Assembly: GCA_900239685.1 (NCBI GenBank)
Contig: OENT01000341.1
Location: 5,023-69,022, forward strand
Direction: 5' to 3'
DNA from: Rotaria macrura
Taxonomy: Eukaryota; Rotifera; Eurotatoria; Philodinida; Philodinidae
Length of the DNA stretch: 64,000 nucleotides
The translations under genes were made by a program, and so were the position numbers. Under the pieces are notes generated by a model. The model was not told where the DNA came from, made no database searches, and worked only from the letters and a program-made list of their open reading frames with translations. Positions within the stretch are counted from its first letter, which is position 1, and the number at the start of each line of letters is the position of its first letter. Shown in pieces: positions 38,998 to 51,900 of the stretch.

Positions 38998-39655
38998 TCC
39001 CAAACAAATACATACTGTTTGGTGATTAAACTTAGACTATTTATGGTTTCGAGCTCATCAATTACTTTTCGTTTGTGTTTTAATGTAATTCTTGTCACGA
39101 AATCTGTATCATCATGATCTTCTTCTTCTTTAAATTAGTTTGATTTCTCTTTTTTGAATATCACATTTAAGAGTAATATTTTACATGATGATCCTATGCC
39201 ATTACGAAATTCATTAATAATACGGATGTGGATCTTGTTTCTCAATTTACACACTTCTAGATTTGTTTTAATTTTATTCCTATTGATTGTTGATGAAAAC
39301 ATGAAATTCCAACTATATATTCTAAATCATTCTCCACGGTCAAGTTCAAAAGAAACGAAAATACTTATTCATCTTCATCTTAATTATCAAATGAATAATA
39401 TTATAGATAGATAAGACATACATTTTAAACATATTCTTGATAATAATAATCTTTCATAATGTTACTGAACATTCTTCTCAAATAAAATACTTGCGCTCTT
39501 ATTTATCATTGGAAAAGAGTTTAGTAGATAATGCATAGAATTGGATAGCCGACATACACACATCAATCAATCTTCATTTCTTTCATTACTAATTAGTATC
39601 TCAAGCTTTTTATCTGTATCACATGAACATAGATTATCTTTTCAAATGATGCATG
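38998..39655. other. intergenic downstream of the ART-like gene
   Basis: AT-rich, with no supported gene. The open frame at 39154-39414 is Leu/Ile-rich by base composition and has no family likeness. Confidence 0.5.
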
Positions 39656-42421
39656 TTTAAAAAAAAGTTAAAGTGGACCCGTCAGATCATTCTATCAATC
39701 GATCGGATTCAGAATCATATAGTATTGATGTTGAAGTTTTTCTTCAAACATGATCGTCGCCAGATACATTGAGCTATGTATAAGAATATATTTTTCAAGC
39801 AAAACCTAGCCTTTACACACATTCGAAACCTACGTATTGAATGTTTTTTTATTTCAATGTGGTATCATTCATAGGCAGCGGAAAATAGGTATGGAACCGT
39901 CTATTACAGAGAAAAGAATGAAAAACTATTAGGACCATTCTCGAAACAGATGCGAATTTATGTAACGTTGTGCTCATGAAATATGTATTGAACGATTGAG
40001 ATTGATTCCGCTTCACATTCTTATTGAGAGATAAAACGTAATCCCTTTTTCTGATAGTACTAGAAAACAGTATATGAGTATCGAATCGATCAACATACAG
40101 AGAACTATATGTTTTTATCAATCTGTACTCAACCTTGTGAAGCTAATAATCAAATCAATATGACCAGTAACAAATCCAGACGGAACAACGAAATCGATTG
40201 TTTACGTATTAAATAAACAAACTAATACCATAGAAGAATTTGATGTTTTCTATCGAACATGATTATATTTTACAGCACGACGTAAAAGTGCCACTTACAA
40301 CTATTAGTATTTTGTGAAATTCGTATCACTTTTCTATATTGTTTTATGTGACGGGTGGCCCAAATTTAATCGATAGAGTTTGATGGACTATTATATCAAG
40401 TTAGATTAGATTCTTTTGTAGATATTACTTGTAAGTTTGTTTTTCAAAAAATCGTATACTAAATATTTTTAACATAAACAGTACTAAACACAAGAAACAA
40501 TAGTGTACTGTTCACTGGTTTTAATGGAATAAAATGTCATATTTTCTTATGCTACTCAAACGTAGCATGGTAAAATATACATCTCTTTCAGAGGCAAAAC
40601 GGATCTCTTGAAAATTATGCCTAATTATCAACATTCAATGTGCTTGCACGTAACGAAGAATATTTCAATTTTGTCATTCATTTAGACAAAAAGATTTAAA
40701 ATTCTGTATCTATAAATAAAAAATAGAATCATTTCTACAAGTACGCAATTTGAGAAAATCGTTAAAGAAGAGTACTTACACCTCGAAGAATTCTCTTCGA
40801 ATCTGATGTGAGAAAATAGTCAAGGAAACCTGTCAATCGAATCTAAGCCACTGGTTAGTTTTAGTTGATATATTTATAGCTTTTCTTCGTACTATTGTGA
40901 GTCGCTTTACATGACGCATATTGAACGAATTAAACCTTGATAACAAGTCAGTTATTTAAAAACAGTCATTGCTTTGTAAATAAACTTCTCTTGATGGTAG
41001 ATATAAACATCTCATAGAAACCATTGTGGTCTGCTGCTAATTCAATGCGCAATTGATTTCACACATTCATATAAAAATCACTAGACAATAAACAGGAACA
41101 TACGTTCTAAAACCTAGATCTTGATAATACAAGGTACATTTTTTTTCTGTGCTGAAATAAAACTTGAAACTCAAACAACACTTGAATATTGTTGACTTGA
41201 TCAAGCATTAGGTATTCATAGCAGAACACCGACTGACGAAAATTTTATTATTTCCGTTTATTCTCGTTTGGAAACACGAGCTACATATTAGAATTATCAT
41301 TGATAATATGCACATAAGAACAGTTTTACTATTAAATTATGAATTACAATAAAATAAAATCTTGATTCGAATATTGTATTTTAAAATTCACCGAAACAGT
41401 TTTTCCATCATCTGATAATTTCTTTTATCTAAACAAATGTTAAGGTTACTCTAGTTACTCAAACGAAATGATTATGAAACAGTTACAGGGAATTCCTTCG
41501 ACTGGTTCTGAATGATAATGAATCATACACAGAAACATCTAACTTTAATAACGAAATTTTAAGTCTTGTTCATAGTTTGATAATCTTCGTATATCAAGTA
41601 TGTATTCTTGTCACTGATTTGTTCAATTATTTTCATATATAGATTTCGATTAAAGTTGTATGATCATAAAAAATTAGAATATTTTCCAATTTTAACAAAA
41701 AATACTTCTTAGTATAGTCTTCTTGATTGGTAGGGATAGAAAATGTTGGCAATACTGAACAACAAAAAAAAAGAGATCATTCATAAATGTCTACCAGCGA
41801 AGTCCAATTGGAATACGAGAAGAAATTTGTCTTCTGAAAAATGACAAACTATTGAATCACAAAATAATATATCAGGAATAGTATTCATTTTCTATACTTT
41901 CGTTTGATCTAGCACTCTTGTTATGAATAAGGGATCATTTATATCCTGAAATTCATTACTCTCTATACTCTCATTGTTCTACTACAAACGAAACTTTTAT
42001 AACATCTTTTTCCAAAAGAAAAAGTCGATCGTCCGAACAGTCGATTAATATAAAACATTGATTACACTTAAAAATTACAATATAGACAACTATACGAAAT
42101 ATAAAATGGAAGTATAACTAAAACTTCATTGATGATTGTTCATTTCCTATGAGAAATGATTACTTGAAAATAGTATAGTAGAACAGTTTCATAGTCATTT
42201 TTTTATTGAATCTGATTGTAAATTAAGTCTTTCTTAAATGCTAGATGACATAATTTTCTATTTGATTAGGCTTATAAGAAAAAATAATACAAAATTTATG
42301 AATTATTTTACAATAGCAAATACTTTCTAAAATTGAATCATTACTTTTAAATTTCGTTGACAACTCGTATCCTATTCGTCGAGTTGATTAATTGATAGAA
42401 AAACTAACCTATATTGATGAT
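39656..42421 (+). pseudogene. decayed large gene, 5' islands (LamG/cadherin-like?)
   Basis: Several short plus-strand stretches read like real protein but are separated by stops and frameshifts without consistent splice sites. Examples are VDPSDHSINRSDSESYSID at about 39671, VTNPDGTTKSIVYVLNKQT at about 40167, NVLARNEEYFNFVIHLDKK at about 40638, ALGIHSRTPTDENFIISVYS at about 41206, and YREFLRLVLNDNESYTETSN at about 41484. The F-I-I-S-V-Y-S pattern resembles laminin-G-type beta strands. I infer an inactivated extracellular-protein gene. Some islands might be true exons with introns I cannot place. Confidence 0.35.
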
Positions 42422-42556
42422 TCATAGCATGTGGCGCTGCTTATTGTTTGCTGCACTTATTGAACGAATCGGCGTTAACACAAATAAATTAGGCAACTTC
42501 AACAGAATAGTGATGATATTATTTGTGTTTTCGTATTCACCGTATTCTTCATCGTT

Positions 42557-43747
42557 ATGACTGAACCACCTCGTGTTGCTTTTAAACTTGCTGCAATTAA
42601 ACGACCTGTTCTCAATAATCGTGCATCGTCTACTCAATTTGATCCATCTGCAACAATAAATAACAATGAAGCACAACTTGTTATTGGTTTTGATAATGGC
42701 GAAATAAAAAGTAATACAACAACTGTTGTTATCAAAGAAGAACTTGTTATTCCTGCTCAACCTAATGTTCATCATAACTTTCTTAAACCTAAACAAACTA
42801 TTGATAAAACATCCGCATCGAATACAGCATCATCAAATGAAACTAGTAATCCATTGGATGATGATGCGAGGCGTGCACTTCTTCGTGAAGCACAACGAGC
42901 TAATGACAATTGGGATCAGCGAAATGAAAATGGAACTACTCGTGTACATATGATTGAGCAAGACTCTGTGAATACATTTATGAATAATGTTAATAGTGAT
43001 GAACATATTATTGAAGAAAAAGATATTGAAAATGCTGATTATGAACAAGTACCTATTGAAGAATTCGGTATGGCCGTTCTACGTGGTATGGGTTACAAAA
43101 ATGATACAGGTCTTGGTATATCAAATAAAAAACGAATCGATGTATTCGTACCGCAAATACGACCACGTGGTCTTGGTTTAGGTGCCGATCGAAAGATACT
43201 TGAAAAAATGAATAATTTAAAACGAAATTTGAAAAAATCTGGTATTAATGAAAAAGATGATTTATGTTTTGAAAAAGGAGCCTTTGTATTAATAGAAAAA
43301 GGTCCTCATTCTGATTTATACGGCACAATTGAATCTATTGAAGAAGATGTTACTCGTCTTACTATTTCATTAGCTATTGGTGGTACGAATAAGAAAAAAG
43401 AAACAATATCCTTATCACAATACAATGTTAAATTAGTAACTGAAAAAGAATTTCTTAAATACAGTAAATATGTTAATAAATCTAAAGCTGAACAAGTCGA
43501 AAAAGAAACTAGTGATAAATTAATGAAAGATTTTAAACGCCACCGTTTGTCAAATAATGATGATGATTACAAACATCGTCGATCGTCGAGTAAGGATGAC
43601 GATCGCAAACATCATCGTTCGTCTAAGAATGATGATTATGATCGAAAACATCACCGTTCATCAAATAAGGATCATTACGATAGAAAACATCATAGTTCTT
43701 CCGATGAACATCGACGAGAAGAATCAAACAAATCTAGAAAACATTGA
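42557..43747 (+). CDS. GPKOW: G-patch and KOW domain protein (spliceosomal)
   Basis: GPKOW, the Spp2 relative, binds the DEAH helicase DHX16 through its G-patch and promotes spliceosome activation in the nucleus. The intronless frame encodes 396 aa starting MTEPPRVAFKLAAIKRPV, the conserved N terminus. The G-patch lies at about 165-212 (EEFGMAVLRGMGYKNDTGLG, then IRPRGLGLGA) and the first KOW motif at about 238-265 (GAFVLIEKGPHSDLYGTIES). The segment around 285-305 ends the folded part. Residues 324-396 are a tail of imperfect repeats of His, Arg, Ser and Asp (RKHHRSS units), replacing the second KOW motif of vertebrate GPKOW (476 aa). AATAAA is at 43788-43793, 41 nt after the stop. Lack of introns, unlike its neighbours, could mean an ancient retrocopy that took over, or simple intron loss. 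Confidence 0.9.
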   Translation: MTEPPRVAFKLAAIKRPVLNNRASSTQFDPSATINNNEAQLVIGFDNGEIKSNTTTVVIKEELVIPAQPNVHHNFLKPKQTIDKTSASNTASSNETSNPLDDDARRALLREAQRANDNWDQRNENGTTRVHMIEQDSVNTFMNNVNSDEHIIEEKDIENADYEQVPIEEFGMAVLRGMGYKNDTGLGISNKKRIDVFVPQIRPRGLGLGADRKILEKMNNLKRNLKKSGINEKDDLCFEKGAFVLIEKGPHSDLYGTIESIEEDVTRLTISLAIGGTNKKKETISLSQYNVKLVTEKEFLKYSKYVNKSKAEQVEKETSDKLMKDFKRHRLSNNDDDYKHRRSSSKDDDRKHHRSSKNDDYDRKHHRSSNKDHYDRKHHSSSDEHRREESNKSRKH

Positions 43748-43959
43748 TTTCTTTTTTTATTGATGATTGTTTTCTTTTGATATGTATAATAAATCTAAAC
43801 ATATATTTTGTTGTGCTATGTCTTTTACATATCAATTTGCTTTTTGCTCATTGCTAATCAGTTAATGGAAAGACTTTCATTTGTAAATGCAACTGAAAAT
43901 AATAGCAAACTCTAATGTCTAACTCTTGAAGAAAATATCGTCTAATTTTTCCTAACGGA

Positions 43960-45260
43960 CATTCTGTGTAACAAAACGATTTAGTCTTCTACCCTTTTTT
44001 CTATTTCGAAGTAAATTTTCACTGTACTGAACTTAATTCGAGAACAATATCAATTTGAAAGTTTATCAGAATCAGACAACCAATTTGATTCGAGAACCTG
44101 ACTTAGTTGACCACAGATTTAAACGATCTATGAATGAGTTTATCGACATATATTCCTATGCACATCATCATACCTTATTTATTTTTTAGATCGTAATTAT
44201 CATTAGACTAGTTTGCAATATTGAGTTTAAACGAACAATGCAATATAACAGCAATCGATTTCTACGTAAAAGATAAACACTTACTTAAAAAGAAAACAAC
44301 GATGTCAATTGTATGAAACAAACCTGTAAAATAGGAACTTTCATAGCTCTTGTATTTCCTACAGGCAGAAACTATCTGAATTTAAATGAAATACAATATA
44401 TGATAGCAAGATTGCTGAGTTTAAAGTAGAAGTAAGTGGACAAGGAAAATTATACTACTCAAACGAATAGTGGAAAAGTTATGAAACCCTATCGATCCAA
44501 GCGAATCATTCCGACAGTTGGATCCGATTGGATTGCATGTTAGTTTCTAGAAAACTGATAAAATTCTGTCTGAAATTGGAATTACATTCTGATTCCTATA
44601 GTGGTAGAATCAAACCAACGGTTCTAACAGATTTTAATCGTTGGCATGAAGTACTTATTGTAGTACTCGACTTAGTATGTAGTACGCAACTCTAGGATCC
44701 GTTCACCTGATTGATGCAAACGATACTCATTTATCTATTGAAAGGCTTATAAAACTTTCGATTCATTGAAAAAACTACCGTGATCAGTGAATAAGTTAAT
44801 CGGAATCTTCAATCAGATCTAACTAATCAAGAATGAAATATATTGCGTTATATTTTCGAATGGCAATTAGTCGAACCCACCCTTTGCAATCTTAATTTTT
44901 AAAAGCAGTGTTTGAATAAAAATGAAATTACGTAAATACCTAAAAAAGGATGCATTCACTGAGTAAAATATCGGGTCAGAAGTAACAGTTAGGATTTTGA
45001 AAGTTACACAGAGAGTTACTCCTATCCAGGGGTTTGAATGAGACAGGAAGATATTTCGTTTTAACTGGCTGGCTCTAATTATTCGGTTGTTTTAGCTATA
45101 AAGAAACAATTTGTATCGAGATACCAAGTAGAAAATAGTGACTTGTTTATTGATGATTTTATAAGAGACAACATGAACACTTCGATTCATAAAAAAATTG
45201 TAAAAAAGATAAAGATTTATTTAAAATTTCATTGGTTTCACCCACAAAAAAGGCAGTAAT
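43960..45260 (+). pseudogene. decayed large gene, 3' islands
   Basis: Coding-like plus-strand scraps continue beyond GPKOW: LIREQYQFESLSESDNQFDS at about 44035, then after a frame change EPDLVDHRFKRSMNEFIDIY at about 44095; SDSYSGRIKPTVLTDFNRWH at about 44590; VHLIDANDTHLSIERLIKL at about 44700; and a 70-codon open stretch at about 45055-45260 containing VENSDLFIDDFIRDNMNTS. The VLTDFNRWHEV pattern is like the WH-x-V strand of laminin G domains. Stops and frameshifts separate the islands. They may belong with the 39.7-41.6 kb islands as one dead gene with GPKOW inside it. Identity is uncertain. Confidence 0.35.
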
Positions 45261-47308
45261 GTTATTATGTTTTTTTTGTTTATTTTACCAAAGAAGAGAC
45301 TCATTTTCTAGTTTTAAAGCACGTATGTGAATAGAACCTCTCCAGTCTCCAACGTTTACACCGATTTTTTGTTCACCTTTGCTTTTCACATGCTCTAGTC
45401 AATGAGCAACTTGACGCCGTGATATCTAAACACCATAGTCTAGCACATTTTCAAATACAGGTTCTTCGTGCTTATTTGTTAGAAACCTTGAGGAAAATTC
45501 TTCCGTCGATTCGTTGTCGATGTACCTCAGTTAATCTTATTTGCGCTTCTAGGTAAACGAGAAATACTCTGTTCATTTTTTCAGATGGATGATATAGTTA
45601 GATATGAGTAACAATGAACCCTGTGATCAATATTTCGAATAAAGTAGAAGCTTGATTGTCCAATAGAAGGAATGCTTGTTTTATTTGTAGATCTTCACCT
45701 ATATCGGATGTTATGAGTGTTTCAATTCATATTAATAAGTTCTAATTTGGCTGCTGTTTTAGAGTTTTCAGATGCATGATTATCTCATGATCTTGAAGCG
45801 TACATATGGAAATATGATTGTTTCACAACAGATCACGTAACCATAATTCGTATCTTCTTTGATCTATAAATCTTCGTTTACTCTTCGGTGATTTGAAGAA
45901 TAGTTTCGATACTGGTGTAAATGAATCTTGGAAATACTATATAATACTTCGAATCAGAATGAATACCACATCGCGACCATAATCGATACTGTTAATATCG
46001 GCTTGCCTTACATTTCTGTATTTTTTTTCATTACAATCATCAGAAATATTACAGGGAATTCACTCTCGTTAGTTTTATCCTGTATTTCTATTTTTGAATG
46101 CGTTTTACATCAATTGTGTCATCTCCCTGAAGACACTCTGGAGATGAGTTGCTTTATTATTTGTCTTACATGTATTTTTTCATATAAGAAGAATTCCCTG
46201 TTTCAATACCGAAGTTCCGATGCTGTGAAATTGTTTCATTTTTACCTGAAAAAAGTTCAATACATGTATTTCATGAGTAGAATAAAGACGGACTAGTAAT
46301 ACATATGTTGTGTGTCTGTTATTTTAAAACTGTATCGAATAAGGATTACTATGTGGCTTTTAAATTGAATGTCGGTAGAGTAAGACTATAATGCTGTTGA
46401 TCAATAACAGAGATAATTAGTTTTGTTTTAAATAACAGTGATATACGCTTATTTCTTTTCGAATTTACGTTAGTTCGAATTTTACAACTTGCACTTCGCC
46501 ATTTCCGTTGCTTATTAGGCTCTCATCTATAATTTTACCTCATGACTTTGAATAATTTCTAATTGAATGAGACATCATAATGAATTACTAAAATCATTAT
46601 AGTGTGCACGTTAAACTTCACTAGTATAATATAGAATGATAATCTCTTTTATGTGAACTTCTTTCCTTTTCTTTCCTTTATTCAAAGGCATGGCTATTCA
46701 TATTAGTGTTCATAGATGAACATTTTTCTTTTCTTTCATGTAGTCGATGTACACACATATCATGTTTTTATCAGCAGTGGGCACGAAAATGAATGGTGAG
46801 ATAAATGCTTGTTTCAAGCGGATAATTGCTGTCGAGGTCGAAAATGCATTCTCTTTCTTTTCTGTTCTTATACTATACATACATATACTTAACTACAGCG
46901 GTATATACATATATATAAATATATCTATATATAAATATACAAGTTCACAATTTGTTTGAAGAATATTTGTAATTCAGTAAATGCTGGAACCATTTGTTCT
47001 GCCTATCTTTCTAATTCAGTTTATCATAATTCCTATGCGTTCTTACTTTTCCACTCGAAATGTATAAGTGTACGTCGAGTTTCTATATTAGCACTTTAGT
47101 CTCACGAGACATGAAAGTAGAGATAATCCACTGTTGAGTGACAGGGTTATTATTAATGTATATGAGTTATTGCGTATGGTATTTTTATGTGATATGCCGC
47201 TCGGAGCATTTTTGACTTTGACACCATTTTTCTGCTGAAAATAAGCATTTTTGACACCGATTAAATTGTTGTCTAACACTAGTTTTTATAGGCTGTGAAC
47301 AACTAATT
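45261..47308. other. intergenic, with a small inverted-repeat element
   Basis: No supported gene. ACAGGGAATTC at 46051 and its complement GAATTCCCTGT ending at 46201 bound a 151 bp segment that could be a small TIR element. The 122-codon open frame at 45928-46296 spans this segment and is hydrophobic by composition, so I do not accept it. A TA-rich microsatellite lies at about 46890-46940. Confidence 0.45.
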
Positions 47309-47853
47309 CACACTAAGCTAAGATATGTCGTCATTTACGACACAATACACGGTAAATTTACACTCGACACAAGGTGTTCATTTTGTGATACACTTTGCCC
47401 AGCAAGAGTACGATACGTGCGAAACTTTCTAAAACCATGTTTCGAACCTAGCATACGGCAAATTTTCATTTTTTTCTGTAACAACAGTTGATGAGTTCTT
47501 TTCAATTTATTCCATTTAATTATTTCTATTCTGAATAACTCAAGTCAGATCTTGGGATCTGACTGGCATTGAGCTGGTCTGATCTCCATGACACCACTTC
47601 AGGATACTTCTCTTTGGTCCCTATGATCGAGAAATAATTTTTAAAAAGGATTTTGAAAATTCATATTTTCTATGTTCCATCATGTTTTTTATATACAGCT
47701 TCGTATGCCAAACAATATGTTCAATGGCTAGCCAGCAGACATTCAACGACACGTTGCGATAACAACACATTCAAGCCGTAACACCTTTCCATGCTGAAGA
47801 TCACGATACAAAAGCTAACGAGTTATAAACATGGCGCAAGTTATTTTAGTGTG
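47309..47853. mobile_element. TIR element, copy 2 (MITE-like, CACACTAA ends)
   Basis: Begins CACACTAAGCTAAGATATG and ends TTATTTTAGTGTG, the same ends and orientation as the copy at 1673-2184. The internal order of shared blocks is the same: ACGACACAAT near the left end, TTTTTCTGTAACA, TCTGAATAACTCAAGTC, CAGATCTTGGGATCTGACTG, TTTTGAAAAT, GCTAGCCAGCAG, and GAAGATCACGATAC near the right end. The copies differ by small indels and many substitutions, so neither is recent. No transposase is present. Confidence 0.8.
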
Positions 47854-48928
47854 TATGCCACATTATGTATCGTTAGGCATTTTGAAAGGATTTTCAGCAT
47901 GAAAATTAATCATAATTGGAATGTGCCACGCTCCTGTGTATTGACTTTTCATTCACCCTTTTGCATTATGCTAACAGTTATATAAAAGCAACATGATTGA
48001 GTATATGCGAGATTCATTTTCTATGTTATTCTTTTTCAACGCTACCTCTTGACAGCCGATTAACTGAGAACACCTGAATCTCGGTCGAAGATCAAGCAAA
48101 CTCAAGGCCAGATAGATATAAAGATCTGATCTGCTTGAAAATTCATTGTAGGAATATTTGAATGCAGTGGAAGAACTGCATAATTTATGTTAACAAAAAG
48201 AATGGAAAGCATACTGAAAAGTAGATTCAAACTTCGCTTTCAGAATGAATCACATTTTTTGCAGAAAAATGCCTCGAACATTGAGTCGCAACTCACGAAA
48301 CATACGATTCATTTGATTTTAATTGGTATCACTATCAGAAGTATGACGAATATTTAGCCCTGACCAAAAGTTCTGAGAATACTATTAGCAATTTTATAGC
48401 AATCAGATTCAATTGAAAAAATAAAGTAAAAGAAAAGAATAAAATCCTCTCAAACGCTTCATGTTTGTCTTTCTATTCTTTCGCACGCAACCTGCGATCT
48501 ATGTCTCACTATCAAGCAGACAGTGTACTCATTGCGCATCAGTGTCCAGATCCATTGCAGAAAAACAGGTCAAGTAGAGGACAAAAACATGTTATACACA
48601 ACCTCTTGCTCTACTAAGCTTTTTCAAGCTATGATATAGAGCTGTGAAATGAAAAACTAACATTTCAAATGCTCTTTTTATTGACAGAAATGTTGAGACT
48701 GAAGACCCACTCAGAAATTCAAAAATTGTTCTCATAACAAGATTCGACCCGAATCCCACACTGCTGGGCACTTCAAGCATTGAATTCCACGCTTGTTTTA
48801 TATCTATTTTGTAACTTATGATATTTCTACGTATGCATGAAGTATCTATAAAAGAAAGTATTTTTCTGCATGTCTATTGTTCAATTATGCGTATGATAAT
48901 TTTGTTTTTCGATAATAATTGACTGAAG
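47854..48928. other. intergenic downstream of the kinase gene
   Basis: No supported gene or RNA. The sequence is AT-rich with scattered short frames only. Confidence 0.5.
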
Positions 48929-51900
48929 CTATTGATTGTTCATCTGTTGTATGTCTTGTTTGCATATCCCTCGTAAAATATTGATTAATTCTGTTTCAAA
49001 TTCAAAATCAATATTTAAATTATCTAATTCTTGCGGAGTGTATTGACCTAATGGTAGTTCAACATAGACTGTGTTAAAATCAGTGCCAATTGTAAATGTA
49101 ATTTTATCACCATTGTCATCAAAATAAACGGAACAAACAACTATCAATCCCCACCTTATTTTGTTTTGTCGGAAAGTTAAGAAATCAAAATTTTTGCGTT
49201 CAATCATATCTTGTCGATTTTTCAACCAATGACATTCACCATCATACCATGAACTTTGTGAATGTTGTGCGACGAATTTCATTTTAGCAGATGCAAATGC
49301 AATTGAAGCTTTATGAAATATTTTAATTTGATATAGACTAGAAAGACCAGTAACCGATTCTCGTGAAAATAAAGTTTTTGTAACATTGTCAGGTTGTTGA
49401 TAAAATGGGATAATGTTTGGCTCGAGAAGATGACGAATTGATTCCAAACGATACTCTAACTGCTCAACCGTCCACTGATTTTCAGCATTTTCGAATCCTC
49501 TATCAAACGTCGTCATCATATAATTTCTTAACCGTTTTTCTAATCTTAGTAATGATTCGCCCGCTATGCCTGAAATACAAAAAGAAACGCTAATAATCCA
49601 ATTATTCAGGTCGTCGAGTACGTTCTTTGGTTTCAACCGGGATTCCTGTCGAATTCCCATCATTTTCCCGTGTCTTCCTACAGGTTCCAGTATCTTTCTT
49701 ACAGGAATATGTCGGGAAAAATTAGAAACTAGGAAGTAGTATAATCGACTGGGAATCTAGCGTATCTGTAACACTAATAATACGGACGCTTCTGTGATTT
49801 GGAAACAACCTGAAATCAATCAGAGTTCTCGCAGAAAACTTCTACAATGCCACAGTAAACTCATCGGAACAGACACGAATTCCGTCTAAAATAAATCGGA
49901 CCATGAACGGATCCCGCCAAAATGATTCCATAAATCAACAAAATCCTCTTAAAATCATCGATTTCTTAATCAGCTCCGTTACAGTTCAACATTGAACGAT
50001 TCGATTTCGGTAGAAAAATATTAGAAATCAATAGAAGAAAATACCCATATTTCGATTGAATTCCATTTGATACATGTCAACCTATCGTTCTTTTGCGCAG
50101 AAACCGGTCGGAAGCCATTGATCGATAAGCAGAAAACTTTTAGTTGTCATAATGATTTTATGTTTCAGTGAAATGGGGTGTTTGCTCTGTTGGACAAGTA
50201 AGTTTTTCCGAGACGTTCCAGTTCATACTAGGTTGTGCGTATGCATGTTTTCAAAGTAAAGGCCCACCCAGACCCCTAATTATTTAGAGCGTTTTTTTTG
50301 ACTAGTATTCAGTACATTTCAAAGAAAAATTTACGATTTGAACGCAACTTTTTATATCATGTTATAACTCTAGAACTTGATTGACAATGTCAAAAAAGCT
50401 TATTCACAAAAGTCATCGTTTCAGCTAAGAATGACAGTGGTAGTAGGGCCTAAATCGTTTTTAATAGGTCTATTAACCTCCTGAGTACCACGATTCTTGC
50501 GTTCTCTAAAAAAGTAGAGAAAGATCATGAACTCACTCTCTCTCACGTTCAGCCATAAGTAATCAGCTGCACGCATTAGATAATGTTTTTTTGTCTAAAG
50601 CATATGAATAGATATATCTTTTGTTATTGTTGGTTTTCCATTACACAACAAAGAAAAACTTTTGATCTGCTTCTCTTCAGCCTAAGGACAGTGATATCCA
50701 AAAGGTTAAAGTCGGGATATTTTTAAAAATAGCTATACATACTCGGAAAGAGGAGACTTCAGTGCATCTTTCTAAGGTCGAAATTGAATTTTGAGAATTT
50801 TTTAATTTTCTTTTCCAAGGGTAGAAGAAGAGTCATTTGATAGAACTTATCCATGTAGTAAATTCTTTCAACGAGATTAAAGCTCAAAGTAACAGAACTT
50901 CTATGTGCTCGATCGTTAATGTCAGTAAGATTAGTGATTGATAGTGAATTATAGTTTTATTTCTGCAAATTTACAGCAGAAAAGAGTTTATCCCAATGAT
51001 TAGCTATACCTTTCCCATTGACAGCTCGTTGGATTTTGATCATAATTTCATTTTCAGCTTCTTCCCATTGATGAGGTGCAGTATTGTTTTCATCACGATG
51101 CTGAGGTCCTGGTGGAATATTAGTTATTAACCAAAATAATATTGCGCAAACACTTGAAGCATCAATTGTTGGACTACGTCGAACATTCAAAAGGACATTT
51201 CGCTCTTTTTTTGTCTTGTCCTTCCATGCCACTGCCTTCAGCTGTGGAACGCGATAAAAAGTATTACCTAAAGTGTAACCGAACTGTGTCTGGTGAGATT
51301 CTTCTTTTTCTTCAAATAAGGACCAGTCAACATCATCACGATTTTCAATGTATGATAATCCAAAATCAATTATATGAATTTCAGCGGTGTCAATTGGCTC
51401 ATTTGAATTGTAGGAAACTAATAAGTTAGCTGGTTTTATGTCACGGTGTACAACACCTTTGCTATGAATTTGTTTAATAGTGGAAAGCAATTTTTGACTT
51501 AATTTAATTGCGCTCAATAAATCGATACCTTCACTTTTATCCCCAAACAGCTCTTTACTGCGCTGATTATTATAATCCATAAAGTCTTGTAAAGTCCGTC
51601 CATCGATATAATTCATAATTATCCAAAAAACTTTATTTGCATTTATAGCTTCCTCCTGATTGTCCGGTATATTTGTATAATCATTTGTATAAGATGTTGG
51701 TTGACTAATATTTTTTACACCTAAGTAAGTACAATATATACATCAGTAAGACTAATCGTTGCGAAATTTCATTTCATTTTATCTTCTCGATTTTATATCT
51801 CCTTAAAAATAAAAACTAATGCTTTGAAATTTTTGTCATATAAATTAAAATAGCTCTGATGAGAGCACCATTGGCACTGGGAAAAGGTGCTCAGTGTATG

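Noticed and set aside
38686-39003. 105-codon minus-strand frame
   Set aside because: Antisense shadow of the conserved ART-like exon; the plus frame carries the motifs.
45928-46296. 122-codon frame with apparent membrane segments
   Set aside because: It spans the ACAGGGAATTC inverted-repeat segment, hydrophobicity follows from T-rich DNA, and no homologous pattern is recognised.
51851-51886. Possible hammerhead ribozyme (CTGATGAGAGCACC)
   Set aside because: The CTGATGA core is followed by a good hairpin, but no GAAA core and no cleavage triplet lie in the required places after it.
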